DNA of 64,000 nucleotides from Morchella semilibera (GCA_009192285.1 WBVU01000009.1:682001-746000), one strand, 5' to 3'; counted from the stretch's first letter, positions 35,475-48,913 are shown. The notes: generated by a model from the letters alone, not told the origin. A program made the numbers and translations.

Positions 35475-36847
35475 GCTCTTGTTTATAGTGTAGTGTTGAA
35501 GTTGTGGTGTTGAGTTTACGTGGAAGACAGACAGACCAGTACGTTTACCGAGGTTGAGTCCGTGAGCGCTATTTTAGGTAACCACTCAGAACCTTTATTT
35601 TGATTTAAATAAGTTGATTTACTAGTGATAATGAAATTGAGATCCAAGGAGATAGAGGTGTTGGTGGTGTCTGCTCGGCCAAGTTCCTGGTTGTTAAGCA
35701 AAGGGCCCGCCTGAGGTAGTAAGTAGTTAGACATTGGTTGGTCCTATTTTCAAACGATCTAACGGTCTTAAACAACAAAGTCTCGTTTATTAATTTTCTT
35801 CCTCTTCGTACCTCACTTGTATAAATAATTGCGCGGCGGCTAGCAATCTTCAATTCATAACGGCGTCGAGCTGTACTCCATTTTGCCAAGATCTTCATTC
35901 CTATCATTTCCCACATCCTCAATTCTTTTCTACTCTAACCCGCAACTGCCAACACGGCCTTCTACATACATAATTGAGTCATTCTGCAGCTCTGAATCAT
36001 TGCCAACTCATGTATGGGAGGGCATCTAATCACCAGCATCTCGTCGAGGAGCTTACCTACCCATCCATATATCTTCTGCTCCCGAGTGACCTACTGGCAG
36101 AGGGAAGCTTCTCCATTTTCCACGGGAAGAGACTGCACCATTTGTTAAACCACACGCGTTCATGGAGCACAAGAGGCGCGCTTTTGACTGAGGGTGTTCT
36201 ACGTTCCTGAGCTGTCAAAGTAACATTGCTTTTCCGGTTCCGGCTATTCCGGGACTCTTGGTATCCTTTGCGTCTTCAACCTATGCATGATGGCTTCCTG
36301 CTAACTTATTCAATAGACACAAAAATGTTTCGAGGCATTGAACTCGGAGAAAACAAGGGTCACAGGGAAACCTGATATATGCTTCTTCGCCTCGAATCTT
36401 CGCCACAGCTGAGCTGACCATAATCAGTTCCAGGAGCCGCAGTCAGAGGTGTCAAATGTCAGTCAGAACTTAAGATCCTCCCTGACACCGGCCACCAGGT
36501 CGCGCGTGAAGACAACCTTGTCCGAAATGACGAGTCTTAAACTCTCTTTTCGGAGTTATTTCAAGGGGATATTGTGAAACGTTTTCTAGAAGTTCGTTCG
36601 TGAGGGGTTGCGCGCTACAGGGATAAATTGCGTTCGATTACTTGGGAACCACGTTTTTCCGCCTGGACAACGACTGCTTCGCCTTGTAATGTGGAGTGGA
36701 GTAGTGATCGTGGGGGCTCATGATCAAAGAATATTCCTCGAATCACCGTTGACTAAAAAAATGTCAGAGAAAAGAGGTATCCTACCATTGTTAGATATTC
36801 TTATTCCTGACTTCTTGTTGCCCGTTTAAGCACGAAGTTCGCGACTG

Positions 36848-36855
36848 TATAAATA
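36848..36855 (+). promoter_or_regulatory. TATA box of the orphan gene
   Basis: TATAAATA lies 135 bp before the start codon, and a pyrimidine tract (CCCACCCCCTCCCTCCC) follows directly, a common fungal core promoter form. Confidence 0.55.
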
Positions 36856-36982
36856 CCAGCCCACCCCCTCCCTCCCGGGTGTTTAGAATGTCAACCTCAA
36901 ACCAACCAAAGTCCACCAGCGCGCACAACCACCTTATTTCATCATAACCCTCCTATAAACCTAAAACGAGATAGCCAAAGTC

Positions 36983-37825
36983 ATGTCGACACTAGCTGCG
37001 CCAGTAAACCACAATAGCATGAACCCCTCAATGACAAATCGGGGGAAAAACAGAACAAAAACCCTAGCTAGCTTTACAATACACGACGACAATCCTATCG
37101 TTGTCGTGCTCGATCAAGAATGCCCCAACCGTAGACGCGCCAACACTGAAGTCCTGGACCGACGCGGTTTGGTCTGGAGTGAGGAACAGAGAAATTGGTT
37201 GCTTCTCGCTCCACGACCATCAACAACCCAGCCCACCAGGTCGACGACAATAAACTCTTCTCAGCCAAGTCGGGAAGCGCACGGATACGTCGTGCGGCTT
37301 GACGTAGGAGGTCAAGCCCCTAGTCAAATTCACCAGTATAATGCACACTCAACCACATCAACTGCAATACCGCCAATACCGCCAATACCAAGACGTGAGG
37401 GGGTACCGCGTCCTCCAAGTTCTGGTCGTGGAGGTGGGGGTCCTACACAGTCCGTGAATCAGTACCCTGGTAATTGGCCCCCAGCACGCGATCCTGCATT
37501 CACCACAGAGTTTGCGCGTGCTATGGTGGCGGATGATGATGGTTGTGATAATGGCGAAAGGACTAACGAAAGTGAAGAGTTGACATCTTCTCTAGCACCT
37601 GGGGGTACGAATCTAGGAGTGGAACTGGCCACTGCTGCTGCTGATGCTGATGCTACTGCTGCTACTGAGGCCCCGAAGAGGCGAAAGCGTGATATCTTTA
37701 AGGATGTCTTTCAAGGATTTACAAGCCGCCTAAGCCGAAGAAGCAGAGACGATCGGGATGACCGGGGTGGCGGTCGGAGACGTGCATCAACGATGCCATC
37801 ACTTGGACGAGGAGAGCAGCTATAA
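36983..37825 (+). CDS. Orphan hypothetical protein, basic C-terminus
   Basis: Intronless frame of 280 aa with a good promoter upstream. I do not recognise a family. Residues 25-75 (KTLASFTIHDDNPIVVVLDQ...VLDRRGLVWSEEQRNWLLL) look like the only folded part, with alternating hydrophobic strands. The middle is Ser/Thr/Pro- and Gly-rich and probably disordered, with a GRGGGGPT patch. An Ala/Asp stretch (AAADADATAATEAP) precedes a basic end (PKRRKRDIFKDVFQGFTSRLS, then an Arg/Asp-rich tail), which may be a nuclear localisation signal. It stands alone between tRNA-Thr and the desaturase gene. The length of the frame and the TATA box argue for a real gene. Confidence 0.65.
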   Translation: MSTLAAPVNHNSMNPSMTNRGKNRTKTLASFTIHDDNPIVVVLDQECPNRRRANTEVLDRRGLVWSEEQRNWLLLAPRPSTTQPTRSTTINSSQPSREAHGYVVRLDVGGQAPSQIHQYNAHSTTSTAIPPIPPIPRREGVPRPPSSGRGGGGPTQSVNQYPGNWPPARDPAFTTEFARAMVADDDGCDNGERTNESEELTSSLAPGGTNLGVELATAAADADATAATEAPKRRKRDIFKDVFQGFTSRLSRRSRDDRDDRGGGRRRASTMPSLGRGEQL

Positions 37826-39802
37826 GCTATGTGATTAGAAGCTAGGGGATGGGCTGGATGGGTTTGTAAGATTTACTTAATATGTTGTGACCATGATCCG
37901 GTCATTCTCTCCTTTTATGATACCCAGGAAGAACAAAAAAGAAAGAGGAAAAGAAAGAGAGAAAGAAAAAAAATAGATTATGTTGAGGGTGTCGTAACTC
38001 GAACGATGCATTGAGTTTGTACCCTTTCCTTTGCTTAGCTTTGTATCTGGGAAGAAGCTTTTCCAGGTCGATCTGATATCGATTATAATGGTGGTTTATG
38101 TCATCAAAGTTAAACTTTTGTAAAAAGACATACGTTTCCTAACTTAGAAAGCTCTGCGGGCTTACATGTATTTATAATCAGGGCGTAGAAAGCTTCTCAA
38201 GAAATTAACCTTCGCATCTCCTCCAAAGCCGGCCGCCCATGGACAAAGAAGACTTCTGGGTCCCTCTATCACAACTATCCCCTTCCTAGTTTCAAAAATA
38301 TTCCTCGTATATGATCGATCTGACCGCATAGCTACTAGCTAACCGGATATAACACCTGTCTATACCCCTAAACTTCGAGTCTATCATGCAACGAGTCTAT
38401 CAACGAGCTGTCTAGAATTATTCCAAGAAATAATATATGTTTGCGTGGCTACATGTGTGCACAGTTAAAGTCTTTTACATCCACCCGCTCCAAATATTGC
38501 CCCATCCGCAATTCGAACTTATCTGCCCAATAGGTCATGGAAAACTAACGAATTAGACAAATTTGGGGAATGATATCGTCACAAAGCGCTTGAGATAGAT
38601 TACTATTCCACCTAATAGGTCTCTCGCATGGCAAAGACCTTCAACTCTATCTGGTCCTTAGCCTCAGTATTATCTGCAGGGAACATTTACCTACACAGCC
38701 TATGTAAGTACCTGCAGCTCCAACATGTCAGACAATTGCTGGTGCATATATCCAAAGATTATCGCCGTGGTTGTACCCAGCCACAGAGCCTGTGCCTTGA
38801 GAACCTAGTGGTGCGATGATTGAACCAGCCACGTCTTAATATACATAGGTTGGTTATAGAACAGTATGGGCGGTGAACCGCATTGAGGTCTCAGATAAAT
38901 TGCCGGGGTGAAAAGTATACTATATTTGGGTACTCATTCACACAGCAGAAAACGGACACACTGCTATGGCCAACGGAAGGATACTCAACATATAAAAACC
39001 AAAGACAGTCGGGCCTAGAAAGATCACTGAACTGTTGCTGCAACTTAGGCTATAAATAGGTGAGCGGTGGGGGCTCGCTGTTATATAAAATCAGTAGGTT
39101 TCTATGCACGATTGAAGACGTCATGCAGTTCTACACGAGTGGATTAGATAAGTACTACTGACTCTTATTTCTATATCACCATGTATTTTTACTGATGGTA
39201 GTAAATCCCCAAAGCTGAGAAAACTGGAGACTACATGTAATGTTACCATAGCCCGAGAAGCTATGGGGGATACATGTAGGTATGTAAACCTAAAGGAATT
39301 AGCCAATCAATCTCTAGAAATTGGAGATCTACCCCCAATAATGGTACGTACTATGGGATTTTCTTGAAATTGACACACTCGCCCCCTAGGCCTTCTTGCG
39401 CCATACTGCTCTCAAGGAGCAAAGAATATCTCGTAGGCGATATCGCACATTGAATACTGCAATATCCCTACAATTTCCTACATGACACATCACTCGGTCA
39501 CTACATGAACTCCTGATAGGAATTTTGGTTTGATCGATTGATGACAGGGCTTTTACAAGTAGCAGCTCACGCCAGAGTGTATTCGAGGAGGATTAACGGT
39601 TTGTGGCAGATCAAAAGAAAAAAGGGTTCAGGTACAAAAAGTACCAGGTATTGTAATTTACAGCCGTTCCCAAGAAAATCAATTAGTTTTCGTACATACA
39701 TGTAATTTACCTCCCAACCTTTCCCAAGAACACATCATCAACTCATCAGAATTTTATAACAAAAAAGAAATTTCTATCCATCTATCTGTTTGCAACTCGG
39801 GT
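37826..39802. other. Intergenic region
   Basis: No gene supported. It contains four TACATGTA sites (38163, 39232, 39271, 39697). The right end is the 3' flank of the desaturase gene. Confidence 0.45.
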
Positions 39803-41328
39803 CTACTCTGAATCTGATACCTCAGTAACCTGTACCTGAACACCCTCTTTGCCCTTCCCAGCCACGGGCCTAACATCAATCTCCTCCCTTGGAACAGGAG
39901 GTACTCCAAAGCCGTTCCTGTTTCTGAAGAAAACTACACCCTTGGCCTCACCCTCAACACCAGCAGAAGGCTCAACAAACTGGCACCAACGAGCAGACCT
40001 CCAAAGAGCACGAATGAAGCCCCAAGCGCCTCCCTTAGTGTCTGAGCGGTAATGGATGCCCATGACCTTCTTGATGGCCTCAGTAGCCTCGTCAGCCTTA
40101 TAAAAGGGGATGGTGGAGACATAGTGGTGCGCAACATGGGTTTCGATAATGCCATGGAGGAGGTGACGCCCGATGAAGCCAAATTCACGATCGATGGTAG
40201 CAGCGGCACCACGAGTGTAGGTCCATGATTCAGGGTGGTAGTGAGGAAGCGAAGGGTCGGTGTGTTGAAGGAAAGTGATGGCAACTAAGAAACCAATTAA
40301 TTGATGCATGATGGGCAATGTTAGGGTTAATACTTACCAAGCCAGTGGTTAACCCAAATATAAGGCAGACCGTACCAGAGGAAGATGTTCCAGGCACCGA
40401 ATGCCTGGGCAGCTTTGTAGAGACAGAACATCGTGGCAGCAATACCAATATCTGACATGATAATCCACTTGGCGTCCTTGGCCTCGTACAAAGGAGAGCG
40501 GGGATCAAAGTGGTTAACACCACCTCCAGGGCCGTTCTTCTTGCCGATACCACGACCCTCTGATTGACGCTCGTGGAAGTTGTGTCCAGTAACGTTGTTG
40601 ATCAAGTACATTGGCCACCCCAACAACTGTTGCAAAACCAAGTGGATAAGCGTAGCAATTGGAGTTTCCTCAGTAAGCTCGGAAATATCGTGACCAATTC
40701 CTCCAGCGTATCTTCTTGAGTATTCCTGACGGCTCTTGGGCACGAAAACCATATCCCTCTCAAGATGGCCAGTAGCCTTGTGGTGCTTTCCGTGGGAAAT
40801 CTTCCAAGACCAGAAAGGCACCAAGAGAGATGAGTGAAGAATCCATCCAACAGTGTCATTCACGATTTTGCTAGGTGAGAATGCACCGTGACCACACTCG
40901 TGGGCAAGAACCCAGATACCAGTACCGAACAGACCCTGAAGGAACGCATAGGTACCCCATGCGGCAACTCTCGTTGCAACATGTTGCTCGGCAAGAGCTG
41001 GGATGATGTAGCACTTGAATCCGATAAAGTTTCCAGTGATCAGGAGACCATCTCGGAGAACATAACTCATGGATCTAAGTGTTGATGATTTAAAACAGTG
41101 TTTTGGGATCGCATCATGGATTTGCTTAATGGTGAAATCCGGGATTTTGAATTCATTCCCGTACAGGTCAAGCATAGGTTTTCCCGTTGTTGACTTTTCA
41201 TCCATTGATGAGAGAGATGTTGACGAAGAGTTTAGGGACGCTGCACTAGAAGTGACGGTAGAGTCGGCGACGGGAGTTGAGGTCTGTGAGATGGAAGACT
41301 TGCGGGTCCTTGAACGAGTTGTTGCCAT
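39803..41328 (-). CDS. Delta-12 (oleate) fatty acid desaturase
   Basis: ER membrane di-iron enzyme that converts oleate to linoleate. Exons 41328-40338 and 40284-39803 give 490 aa, within the usual fungal range. The three histidine boxes are HECGH (143-147), HGKHH (179-183, followed by KATGHLERD) and HVAHH (380-384, followed by YVSTIPFYKA). LQHTDPSLPHYHPESWTYTRGA before the third box is typical of the delta-12 type rather than delta-15 or delta-9. The Ser/Thr-rich first 45 residues are variable in the family. The intron (53 bp, GTAAGT) splits the codon after VNHWL. A MITE lies 68 bp before the start codon, inside the likely 5' leader or core promoter. Confidence 0.93.
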
Positions 41329-41395
41329 TGTGGTTGGTGGTTGAGATACGCTATCTGCGAAGATTGTTAGACGTTTAATTCTTTTTTTCGATGTA

Positions 41396-41554
41396 GCTAT
41401 CCCTTAAGCTGGCAATGCTGACCCCCTATAATAGAGAGCCAGAATTTGTATGGGAGATCAATTACTTGATAAAGATCTGTGAGCAAACGCCACCAACCTT
41501 TGCTTCTTTCTGGGGGGGGGGGGGTCAGCATTTACTGCCAGCTTAAGGGATAGC
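41396..41554. mobile_element. MITE (TATCCCTTAA family) in front of the desaturase gene
   Basis: The ends GCTATCCCTTAAGCTGGCA and its inverse enclose 159 bp. Inside, ATGCTGACCCCC and its inverse also pair, with a G12 run next to the right arm. There is no coding capacity. The outermost TA pairs would fit a Tc1/mariner-like target (TA), but this is not certain. A shorter relative lies at 52719-52756. Confidence 0.75.
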
Positions 41555-41783
41555 AATAACTGTTGATTTAGCAACAAAGAACGGGAGTAGCTATTTACCT
41601 CTTATCTGTTAAGATCTTATACTGGGCGGGAGGATTTTATCGATTGGCGAACAGGTTTGTCGGATAACACAAAACTTAGCGGTGGAGTCGAATGGGCAGC
41701 ACGAAGGGGGAAGGAAGAAGAAGAGGAAGAAAGGGTGTTGGGGGAGGGAGGTACTAAAAGAGCTTCTACAAAGTGAAGGAGGG

Positions 41784-41816
<33 letters not shown>
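41784..41816. repeat. A homopolymer, 33 bases
   Basis: Uninterrupted A run preceded by GAAGGAGGG, part of a purine tract of about 110 bp. Confidence 0.9.
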
Positions 41817-41819
<3 letters not shown>

Positions 41820-44800
41820 AGACGAGGAGGCAAATTATTGTTGACAGCTGGCTATCTAGAACCCACCCGGTTTGGTACGCGATTCTCTTCTCCTGGGCCT
41901 GTGGCCCGTGTTCTGCTCTAGATACTACATAGAAAGTGATTGGCGCAGATTTTATGAGGGGGAGACAAGCAACTCTCGCCCCTCTATCTCCTAGGAGGAG
42001 ACCAGATTTCATGGAAATGGTATCTACCCAATCTGTTTTCTCCGCCTTGTTTACACCCCATCGAGTAATAATCAGTTTACGAAAAGAGAATTCCCTCTGA
42101 AAGACTCTTTTCTCCTAAATCTCCCGAAACGCACATAATTTCAACCTCAACTTGCAGTGGGCTTTGCCGAAGGAGACCCTCATCGTATCGTCAAAAAGGA
42201 AAATGATTCCCGCACGCCCGCCGCTCACATAAAACAAAAAATTGCCTCCCAAAATATTTTTCTAGATCTTTGATGCAGGGACATCACTGTCGTCCAACCG
42301 ATTTTGTGCACTTTCTGCTGACCCCAGCCAAATAGAAGCTGATCTAACAGATTCTAACTAGGGAGGTCCTGGTTTCGGTGGGATGCAGGAAACGCTTGCT
42401 TTAGCCTCCTTTAGAATTTGTTGAGGTGGTGCGGCACATGCATAGTTCCAAGTTTAACTGACTTGATAATAAATTGATTGTCAGTTCCGTTGCTGCTCTA
42501 GAATAAGGAACTGAAAAGATGATGGGGGGTGGACTCAAGTGAACAGATCGCAACTTCTCTATACGCTCACCATTGACCAGTACAAACTGCAGTGACATAA
42601 TAATGCTGATGGTTTCATGAATTCAGCTACATACCTCACCAGCTCTCCACGACAAAGATTTCTTCCTCTAATATAATTCTCAATGCGGCTCTAGCTGATA
42701 ACTAACCCCAGAAAAAAAAAAACAGATTGCAGATAAGGTTTGACCCCTGCCCACAACTGGCTGTCCCAACTTTCAAATCCTTGCCGATCCCCAACAAATG
42801 CGCCCGGCCCGCCCTTGTTGTGGAGGTTTATCGATAACCTTTCGCTTGGCGAGGTATTCCTTTCTAGAAAGAGAAGCGCCTTGTAGTCTATACAAACCTA
42901 ACCCTGGATTTTAAGAACTGACCTGCGAGTGGTTGAGGCGAAAAAAAAAAAAAAATACACCACCAGATCCCAAAAGGCCCCCAAAATCACATGGCATGGG
43001 CTTTCTTTGGATAACCGATAACCGAAGCCCTGCTGTCACTGCCGGCGCTATTGCGACATTTCGACTGCGGCACAGAAGGTAAACTCAAGTACGGGTGGCG
43101 AGATGTGAGGTGATGAAGACATGATTTCCTCAAAGACATTTCACCCCACGCAAAACTTGTTAGATAAGTACCAAGTCTACGTCTACAATATAGATGGTCC
43201 CTGCTGTTCATTTACGAAGTTCTGTTCAGGGTACTCGGGGATACATAGGGTTTCCTGATTTGTATTCCGTTGGGAAAGACTATCCACAACAAGGGGGGAA
43301 TACTTATACACCCTCAATTATCCACTTGAAAAGGGATATTACTCTGATTCTTGACGTGGAAAGGAGGCGATCACCTCAGCTCCGATTCTTCCTTTTGAAC
43401 CGTCGGTTGCGTAGAAGTGCAATTGCAAGTGCATAAACAATGGATGAATCAGATCAATTGCTTCTTGTGTACCCCGAGGTCGTCCTATGCGATAGGCGGT
43501 CCTCTGCTCTATCGCTTTTAATGCAGCGGCTTGGGCTGAAACTCGAAAGTGAAGTTTAGATCATTGACTCGACACATACCCTGTGGAGTACATAATAGGG
43601 TGGGTTGAAATTTCTCTCCATTGGCCCGCCCGGGAGCACACCTTAAAACTCAAAGTTGAAAAGCTGAGTTAGTGCCGGTTACAGTCAACTCACCCTATTG
43701 ACGGATTCTATTTCATCACCCCCGCCCACTCAGGTTCTCCTCGAGACGGCTCAAGTCGTAGGGTTTATGAGGCAGTGTGGTATCTCTTGTCTAAGCAGTA
43801 GCTCACGGTTAGCAAAGGGATTCGTGAATATGCCCGAGGTATTGTGAAGATGGGCACAAACCCGGGTAAGTATGTATCTGCTTATCAACGATAAACTTCT
43901 CCCCATCTCTATAAATGTAACCTTCGATAAACTCTTATATTTGAGGGTGGAGATATGTAATATTTCCAATTTACCCAATAATAATAATCCAGGGTTATAT
44001 CCACACCAAACGCGTTGATCACTTAAAGGCGTTATCTTTTCTTTCAAACGGGGGAACGGCAGAAGTGTCGCAAGGAGAGTTGCTCTGACCGCCTGGGCGG
44101 TCTCGAAAAAGGTTCAATTCATAGCGCAAAGGCCATACATGGAACTCTACCAGGTATGGATTGAAGCTTTGAATAAGAGTTTACTATAAATAGAGTTATT
44201 GTTAGCATCTAGCCATTGCTGTGCGCATGTGCTCTTGAGTAGGATTTACCCCGAAAGTTTCAAGATCAGCAATAATTACACGAGTGATATCAGATGTCCC
44301 GATGCCCCTCGGATGATCAGTTCGAATTTCAATGAAATATTAGCCACATACAGCAACGGACGTTTTCCAAGGTTGTGAGACATACCTCTCTGTTAGAAAT
44401 TGTACCTACATATCGACGATATGTGTTCATAGAATTAAGGGATCGTACTTGGAATGTGTGGCCCGGATTTCCTTATAACCTAAATGGTACATGGTTGTTG
44501 TAGGAAGATTGACATCATGTTTACCCCCCGCGCGAGATGAGGGAGTTGCTGGCTGCGAGTGACGATCTATGACTCGACCGAACCGTGGTATTTTTTTTGA
44601 TACACGCTGATAACAAAATTAGCCTCTTTAAACAGGCTGAAGGATTCTGGGTGCCAGTACAAAACTGATACCGGGGTTTCAATTACACCTTTTTTGTGTT
44701 TATGCATTCATACTCCGCACACTATTCTGTGCTTGCCAGGGCTTGCGCATTTCATTCACCAGCTGCAGCCAAGATGTAGGTATGAGAATTTTTCCGGTGG

Positions 44801-46430
44801 CTCTTTGCATCACCTCCAATGCGGCCCGAGAAATGCAATAGGACCGATAGATACTCTACGGGTTACTACGTATTCTTCTGTTAGCTCAGATCTTTTGGTA
44901 TCCTCCCCCAAAAACTTTCAAGGTGATTAGGGATTGGGCGGCCGCGGTGTAAGATAGAATGAGTTACCAAAATCAACACTGATCAGCTCCTGCATTATCA
45001 GGTTCTGCGTTATTAGCACTGTGGCCGCTCCAAAAACAATAGCATATTGACCTTATGAACTTTGTATTCCACAAGAACGAACCCCGCTGGCCTCGAGGCC
45101 CCTCAATATCATTGTAGAACATAAACGCTGGTGGGGCTAGTTCATTGATCCCCTGGGCATAATCGGCTACAAGCATTCTAGCACCTTTAGATCAGCAGGA
45201 GGAACCAAAGACATGACATAGCGCACATAGCTTGGGTATTCAGGAAACGGCAACTTCTGGGGTGGAGGGAAGTGCCTTAGTGTATTCTCACATTGCATGA
45301 CTGGTCATGGCGGTACCCGTGTACTGGTAGTGAAACGGCATGGAAGATGTGGTTGCAGGGAGAGGAGTATGCACTTCGCATAAGCGGGAGGCTTTGACGT
45401 CGTGAGAAACTAGCATATGAACTTGCGGTTTCTTGTTGCGTGTTAGGCGTCATGGTGTTTGAGCAGGTAAGATTAGCAGCGTAACGCTTATGACGGATCG
45501 AGAAAGTGGTTGCCCAAGGGTTAAGGTTTAAAACACACATGTAGCCTACGCTCGCTACCAAAGTTCATGTCCGGAGAGCCGCATGTGCAACTCTGCAAAT
45601 ATCACGTGTTGAAATAGGCTTATTGCCTACGGACACTTCTGAGGCTAACTTTCACCCTCCAGCCAACCGTTGTAGAAATAACATCTTGGGCTCTGGCGGA
45701 ATTGTGGGTCTTATTGAATCAACACCCCGCTTCCACCTTGAGTACACCAGCAAAAGATGTTATTTTAATGTGTATGCAAACAAAGCTTATGTCAATAAGG
45801 TTTATGCCCGTAACCCCAATTCCACTCCATATATCCCTAACCCTCGCCCAACCGTTCTCTGCTGATAACCGTCCATTATTTCTGTAATGCCAAGCCATAC
45901 TTAAAGTCCAACGAATCCTCAGTATCACCACTGTTATAAAGCAATGTAAACCTTTTTTACAAACCCTTTTTATAGACCCTGCACGTAATTTCAAATCCGC
46001 CTAATAAATCCTTCGCTAGTTTTGTTGAATTATACAGCTATTTTCAATGTTTATAATGCTTCTGATGTAGCGGAACGTCAGCGAGTGAGATTGCATGATG
46101 AAACAAATCATGAGGAGTAAATCATTGATACATAATCATACATACCGTGAATATATGCAAGAAAAGAAAAATAAAAGCCACCAAGGAAGAAGTAGTAGCC
46201 ACGAGAGATATAGAAAGGAAAAATAATTGCTGCGCAGGCCACCAATTAATAATTTTCGGAGCAAAAAATAGAATTAGGAGTGACTATACTAACCTTAGCT
46301 AGCATAGGTATTGACCCCTTCGTTTAAGAGCATATATATATACTGTAGATGTAATGATAAGATATATATCCGCCGAGGTAGGGGATGACTTGAGGAGATA
46401 GATGTAAGTAGAGGAGCAGGGGAAAGTCGT

Positions 46431-46880
46431 CTAGACGTAATCATCATCATCTCCTTCCAATAACAGCTCGTCCGGGGTCTTCCTTCTCGGAAGAAGCATC
46501 ACTTTTCTCATCTCCAGCATTCCTTGAACCCGCTCGGTTTCAGCTCTAACCTCACGTAACTTCCAGGAAACATCCTCGACTAATCTTCCAGCTACAAACC
46601 GGAAAACGGGGCACTTCATGACCTGTGCACTTAACCGTTCAAAATCCCTCTCGTAGTTCATAATCTCTCTCCTATGACGTAGTAGGTTCCCATTTTCATT
46701 TCGTACCGACTCGAGACTAGGTATCTCCAGTAACTTCATTGCTCTTATAGTCCCCCCTAGCACCTCTAGTTCCCTCAACATGACATCGAGGGGTTCAGTT
46801 CTGAACGTGCGAAAATCATGCAACTTCCCCCTGATTTTTCTAAAGAAGGGTTTGGGTGACATATCCTCGAAGGTCTTCAT
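46431..46880 (-). CDS. Small helical protein, paralogue A
   Basis: 149 aa without recognised domain. Residues 35-125 are helical with heptad-like spacing, and the C-terminus is acidic (LLLEGDDDDYV). Residues 40-122 align without a gap to the protein encoded at 48.9-49.3 kb: about 24 of 83 positions are identical by my count, including LEIP, NE, and LREVRxExERVQGML against LRAVRSQVEHVQGRL. A third related protein lies at 50.5 kb. ATG is followed by a short basic segment (KPFFRKIRGKLHDF). No signal peptide or membrane segment. The pattern suggests a local family made by duplication; function unknown. Confidence 0.6.
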   Translation of the reverse strand: MKTFEDMSPKPFFRKIRGKLHDFRTFRTEPLDVMLRELEVLGGTIRAMKLLEIPSLESVRNENGNLLRHRREIMNYERDFERLSAQVMKCPVFRFVAGRLVEDVSWKLREVRAETERVQGMLEMRKVMLLPRRKTPDELLLEGDDDDYV

Positions 46881-48913
46881 TGGAGGTTATGTTTTTGTTG
46901 ATGTCAGTGATGAATTCTGATGGTATATGATTGAAGAAAGCGTGCAGGATGTCTATGTGTAAGGTAAAGCAGGAGATGGAAGAGCAGAGTAGACAGCCTC
47001 CATAGGCCCCAAGTGTAGGTAGTACTCGTAATCACTGTGCAGTCTAGCAAGTTGACTACTCTGCTATGCAGTAAAAGAGAGGCCGGAAGCCATTTGAATG
47101 CTAACGGTATTCGTAATGCTCCGTGGGCTGGAAGTGACTACATGTACTCGGGTATGCTATGGATAGTATCCGCTTATGCGTGTCTTCCGGCGGATATCCG
47201 AACGTGGCATGGGCGATTTGGGGTCACTCTACATGTACGTACTAAGTATACGGCGCGGCTGCCGATAGGCCAACGGAACTTACTGCCTGGCATGTGTCGT
47301 ATATATAAATGTTGGGACTGCATGCAGTGAGCGATACCCTGAAAGAAGGTCTGATATAGATTCAATTTAGTTAGAGACGTTGAATTCAGCATTGATTCTA
47401 AATATGCTCATAGTCCTCAAAAACCAGCTGAACATTGATACAGACAGGAGATTGAAGCTTGGGGAATGTTATATGCATGAGGTGCATGCACCGTAGCCAG
47501 TAACATACGAGATCCAGAGTGCCCAGTTAATTTCGAAACCTCGTACATTCGGAGAGCCGCATACGTACATGTATGCACTCTGGTCAACGAAAAGAGCCTC
47601 AATGTTGTCATAATGTTGCATGCAGCTTGGACTATGATGATACTTGTAAGAGGCCGAACTAAACTAGGTTGTTGGGGACTTATTCGTGGGCGCTTGTTCG
47701 AGACTTGTGGGACGCTTATGGGGTGCCCCTCTGTAATGAGATGGGAAGGGCACATTTAAGATATGAGAAATGATAAGAATATGCATTTACAGTAGAATTT
47801 ATATTTCGTGTGCTTTCCCTAAATTTTTCTAGGTACCGGGAACGCGGGAGTTGGTGCATTTCTACTCGACTTATACTAGGGAATGGGAACTTAGTACATG
47901 TACATGTGCATCAGAAATCATAGGTACATGTATAAATATATTTCTTAAGAAAAAACGCATATACATGTTAAGTATGTAGTGCCAAGAGCAACAAAAATCT
48001 GTATTTCATAAATTACTAAACAGGGCTCATTGTGGGTTGTTTTACTTCCGCCTCGCCGGCGGAATTACACATAGGCAAGTTTAATCCGGAGTTCGGATTA
48101 ACGTTAATCCTAGTATTTAATTAGATCTTGGCAAAGCCTAAAGCGTATTATTACCCTACAGAAAGTACTATTACCCGTATACCGCCTTTATAATCATTCC
48201 TAGCGAAACTAATCATTGACGATGCCAAGAAATTCCAACACTCCCGAAGTCCCACAACTTCTCAGTATCCCGCTGCCACGAACGAACATGAATCATTTTG
48301 ACAAACTTAGTATCATTGTTATAAAAGCTACTGTATCCCCGTTACCGTTAATCATCATCATCGAAATTTCTGCAAAACGTAAGAAAACATTACCAAGCAA
48401 CATCTCCGAGTGAGATTACATGATTGAGAAACAATATTAAGAAAACACTTATATGTCGTGAGGTAGTTGATCAAGCTGAAAAGAAAAGAAAAAACCCTTG
48501 GACATAACCCGGTTATTCATTCTCAAGCCGAAAAAAAAGTCCTATCCCAGTTGTAATCGTTTGATGGGAGTCGACGTCCGGGAGGTGAACGACTATATTA
48601 TAGCCATTCATGAGTAATCTCTTTGAAAATAGAAATATTGGAAATCTAACCTTACCGTTTCATAAACGGCAATTACATATATAGCATATTGTGGTAGAAG
48701 TAGGTGGCTAAGGGGGGGGGGGGGCTAGGGGCTGTAGGGGCTGTAGGGGCAGGGTGTTTGGTGTTTGGGTTGGAAGTTGAAAGTTTATGCGCAACTATGA
48801 TGAGTAGTAACTATGTACCAGGATGAGCGATCTTGTTCAAAATATAAGTAAGAAAGAGAACATTATAAGACTAACCATTAGCCATCTAGGCGCGAGAAAG
48901 AAAGTAGGCAATA
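46881..48913. other. Intergenic region between paralogues A and B
   Basis: No gene supported. Five TACATGTA sites cluster here (47139, 47230, 47566, 47895, 47925). A G run with GGGGCTGTAG repeats lies at 48713-48760. Confidence 0.45.

Larger units (their letters stand above)
34510..36982. other. Intergenic region right of the transposon
   Basis: Besides a tRNA relic and tRNA-Thr no gene is supported. Two TACATGTA sites occur (34824, 35044). The last 150 bases form the promoter of the orphan gene. Confidence 0.45.
41329..46430. other. Gene-poor region
   Basis: Over 5 kb I find no supported gene. Contents are the MITE, an A33 run (41784-41816) flanked by purine-rich sequence, and AT-rich DNA. 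Open frames here are short, with scattered codon use and no family resemblance. Confidence 0.45.
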
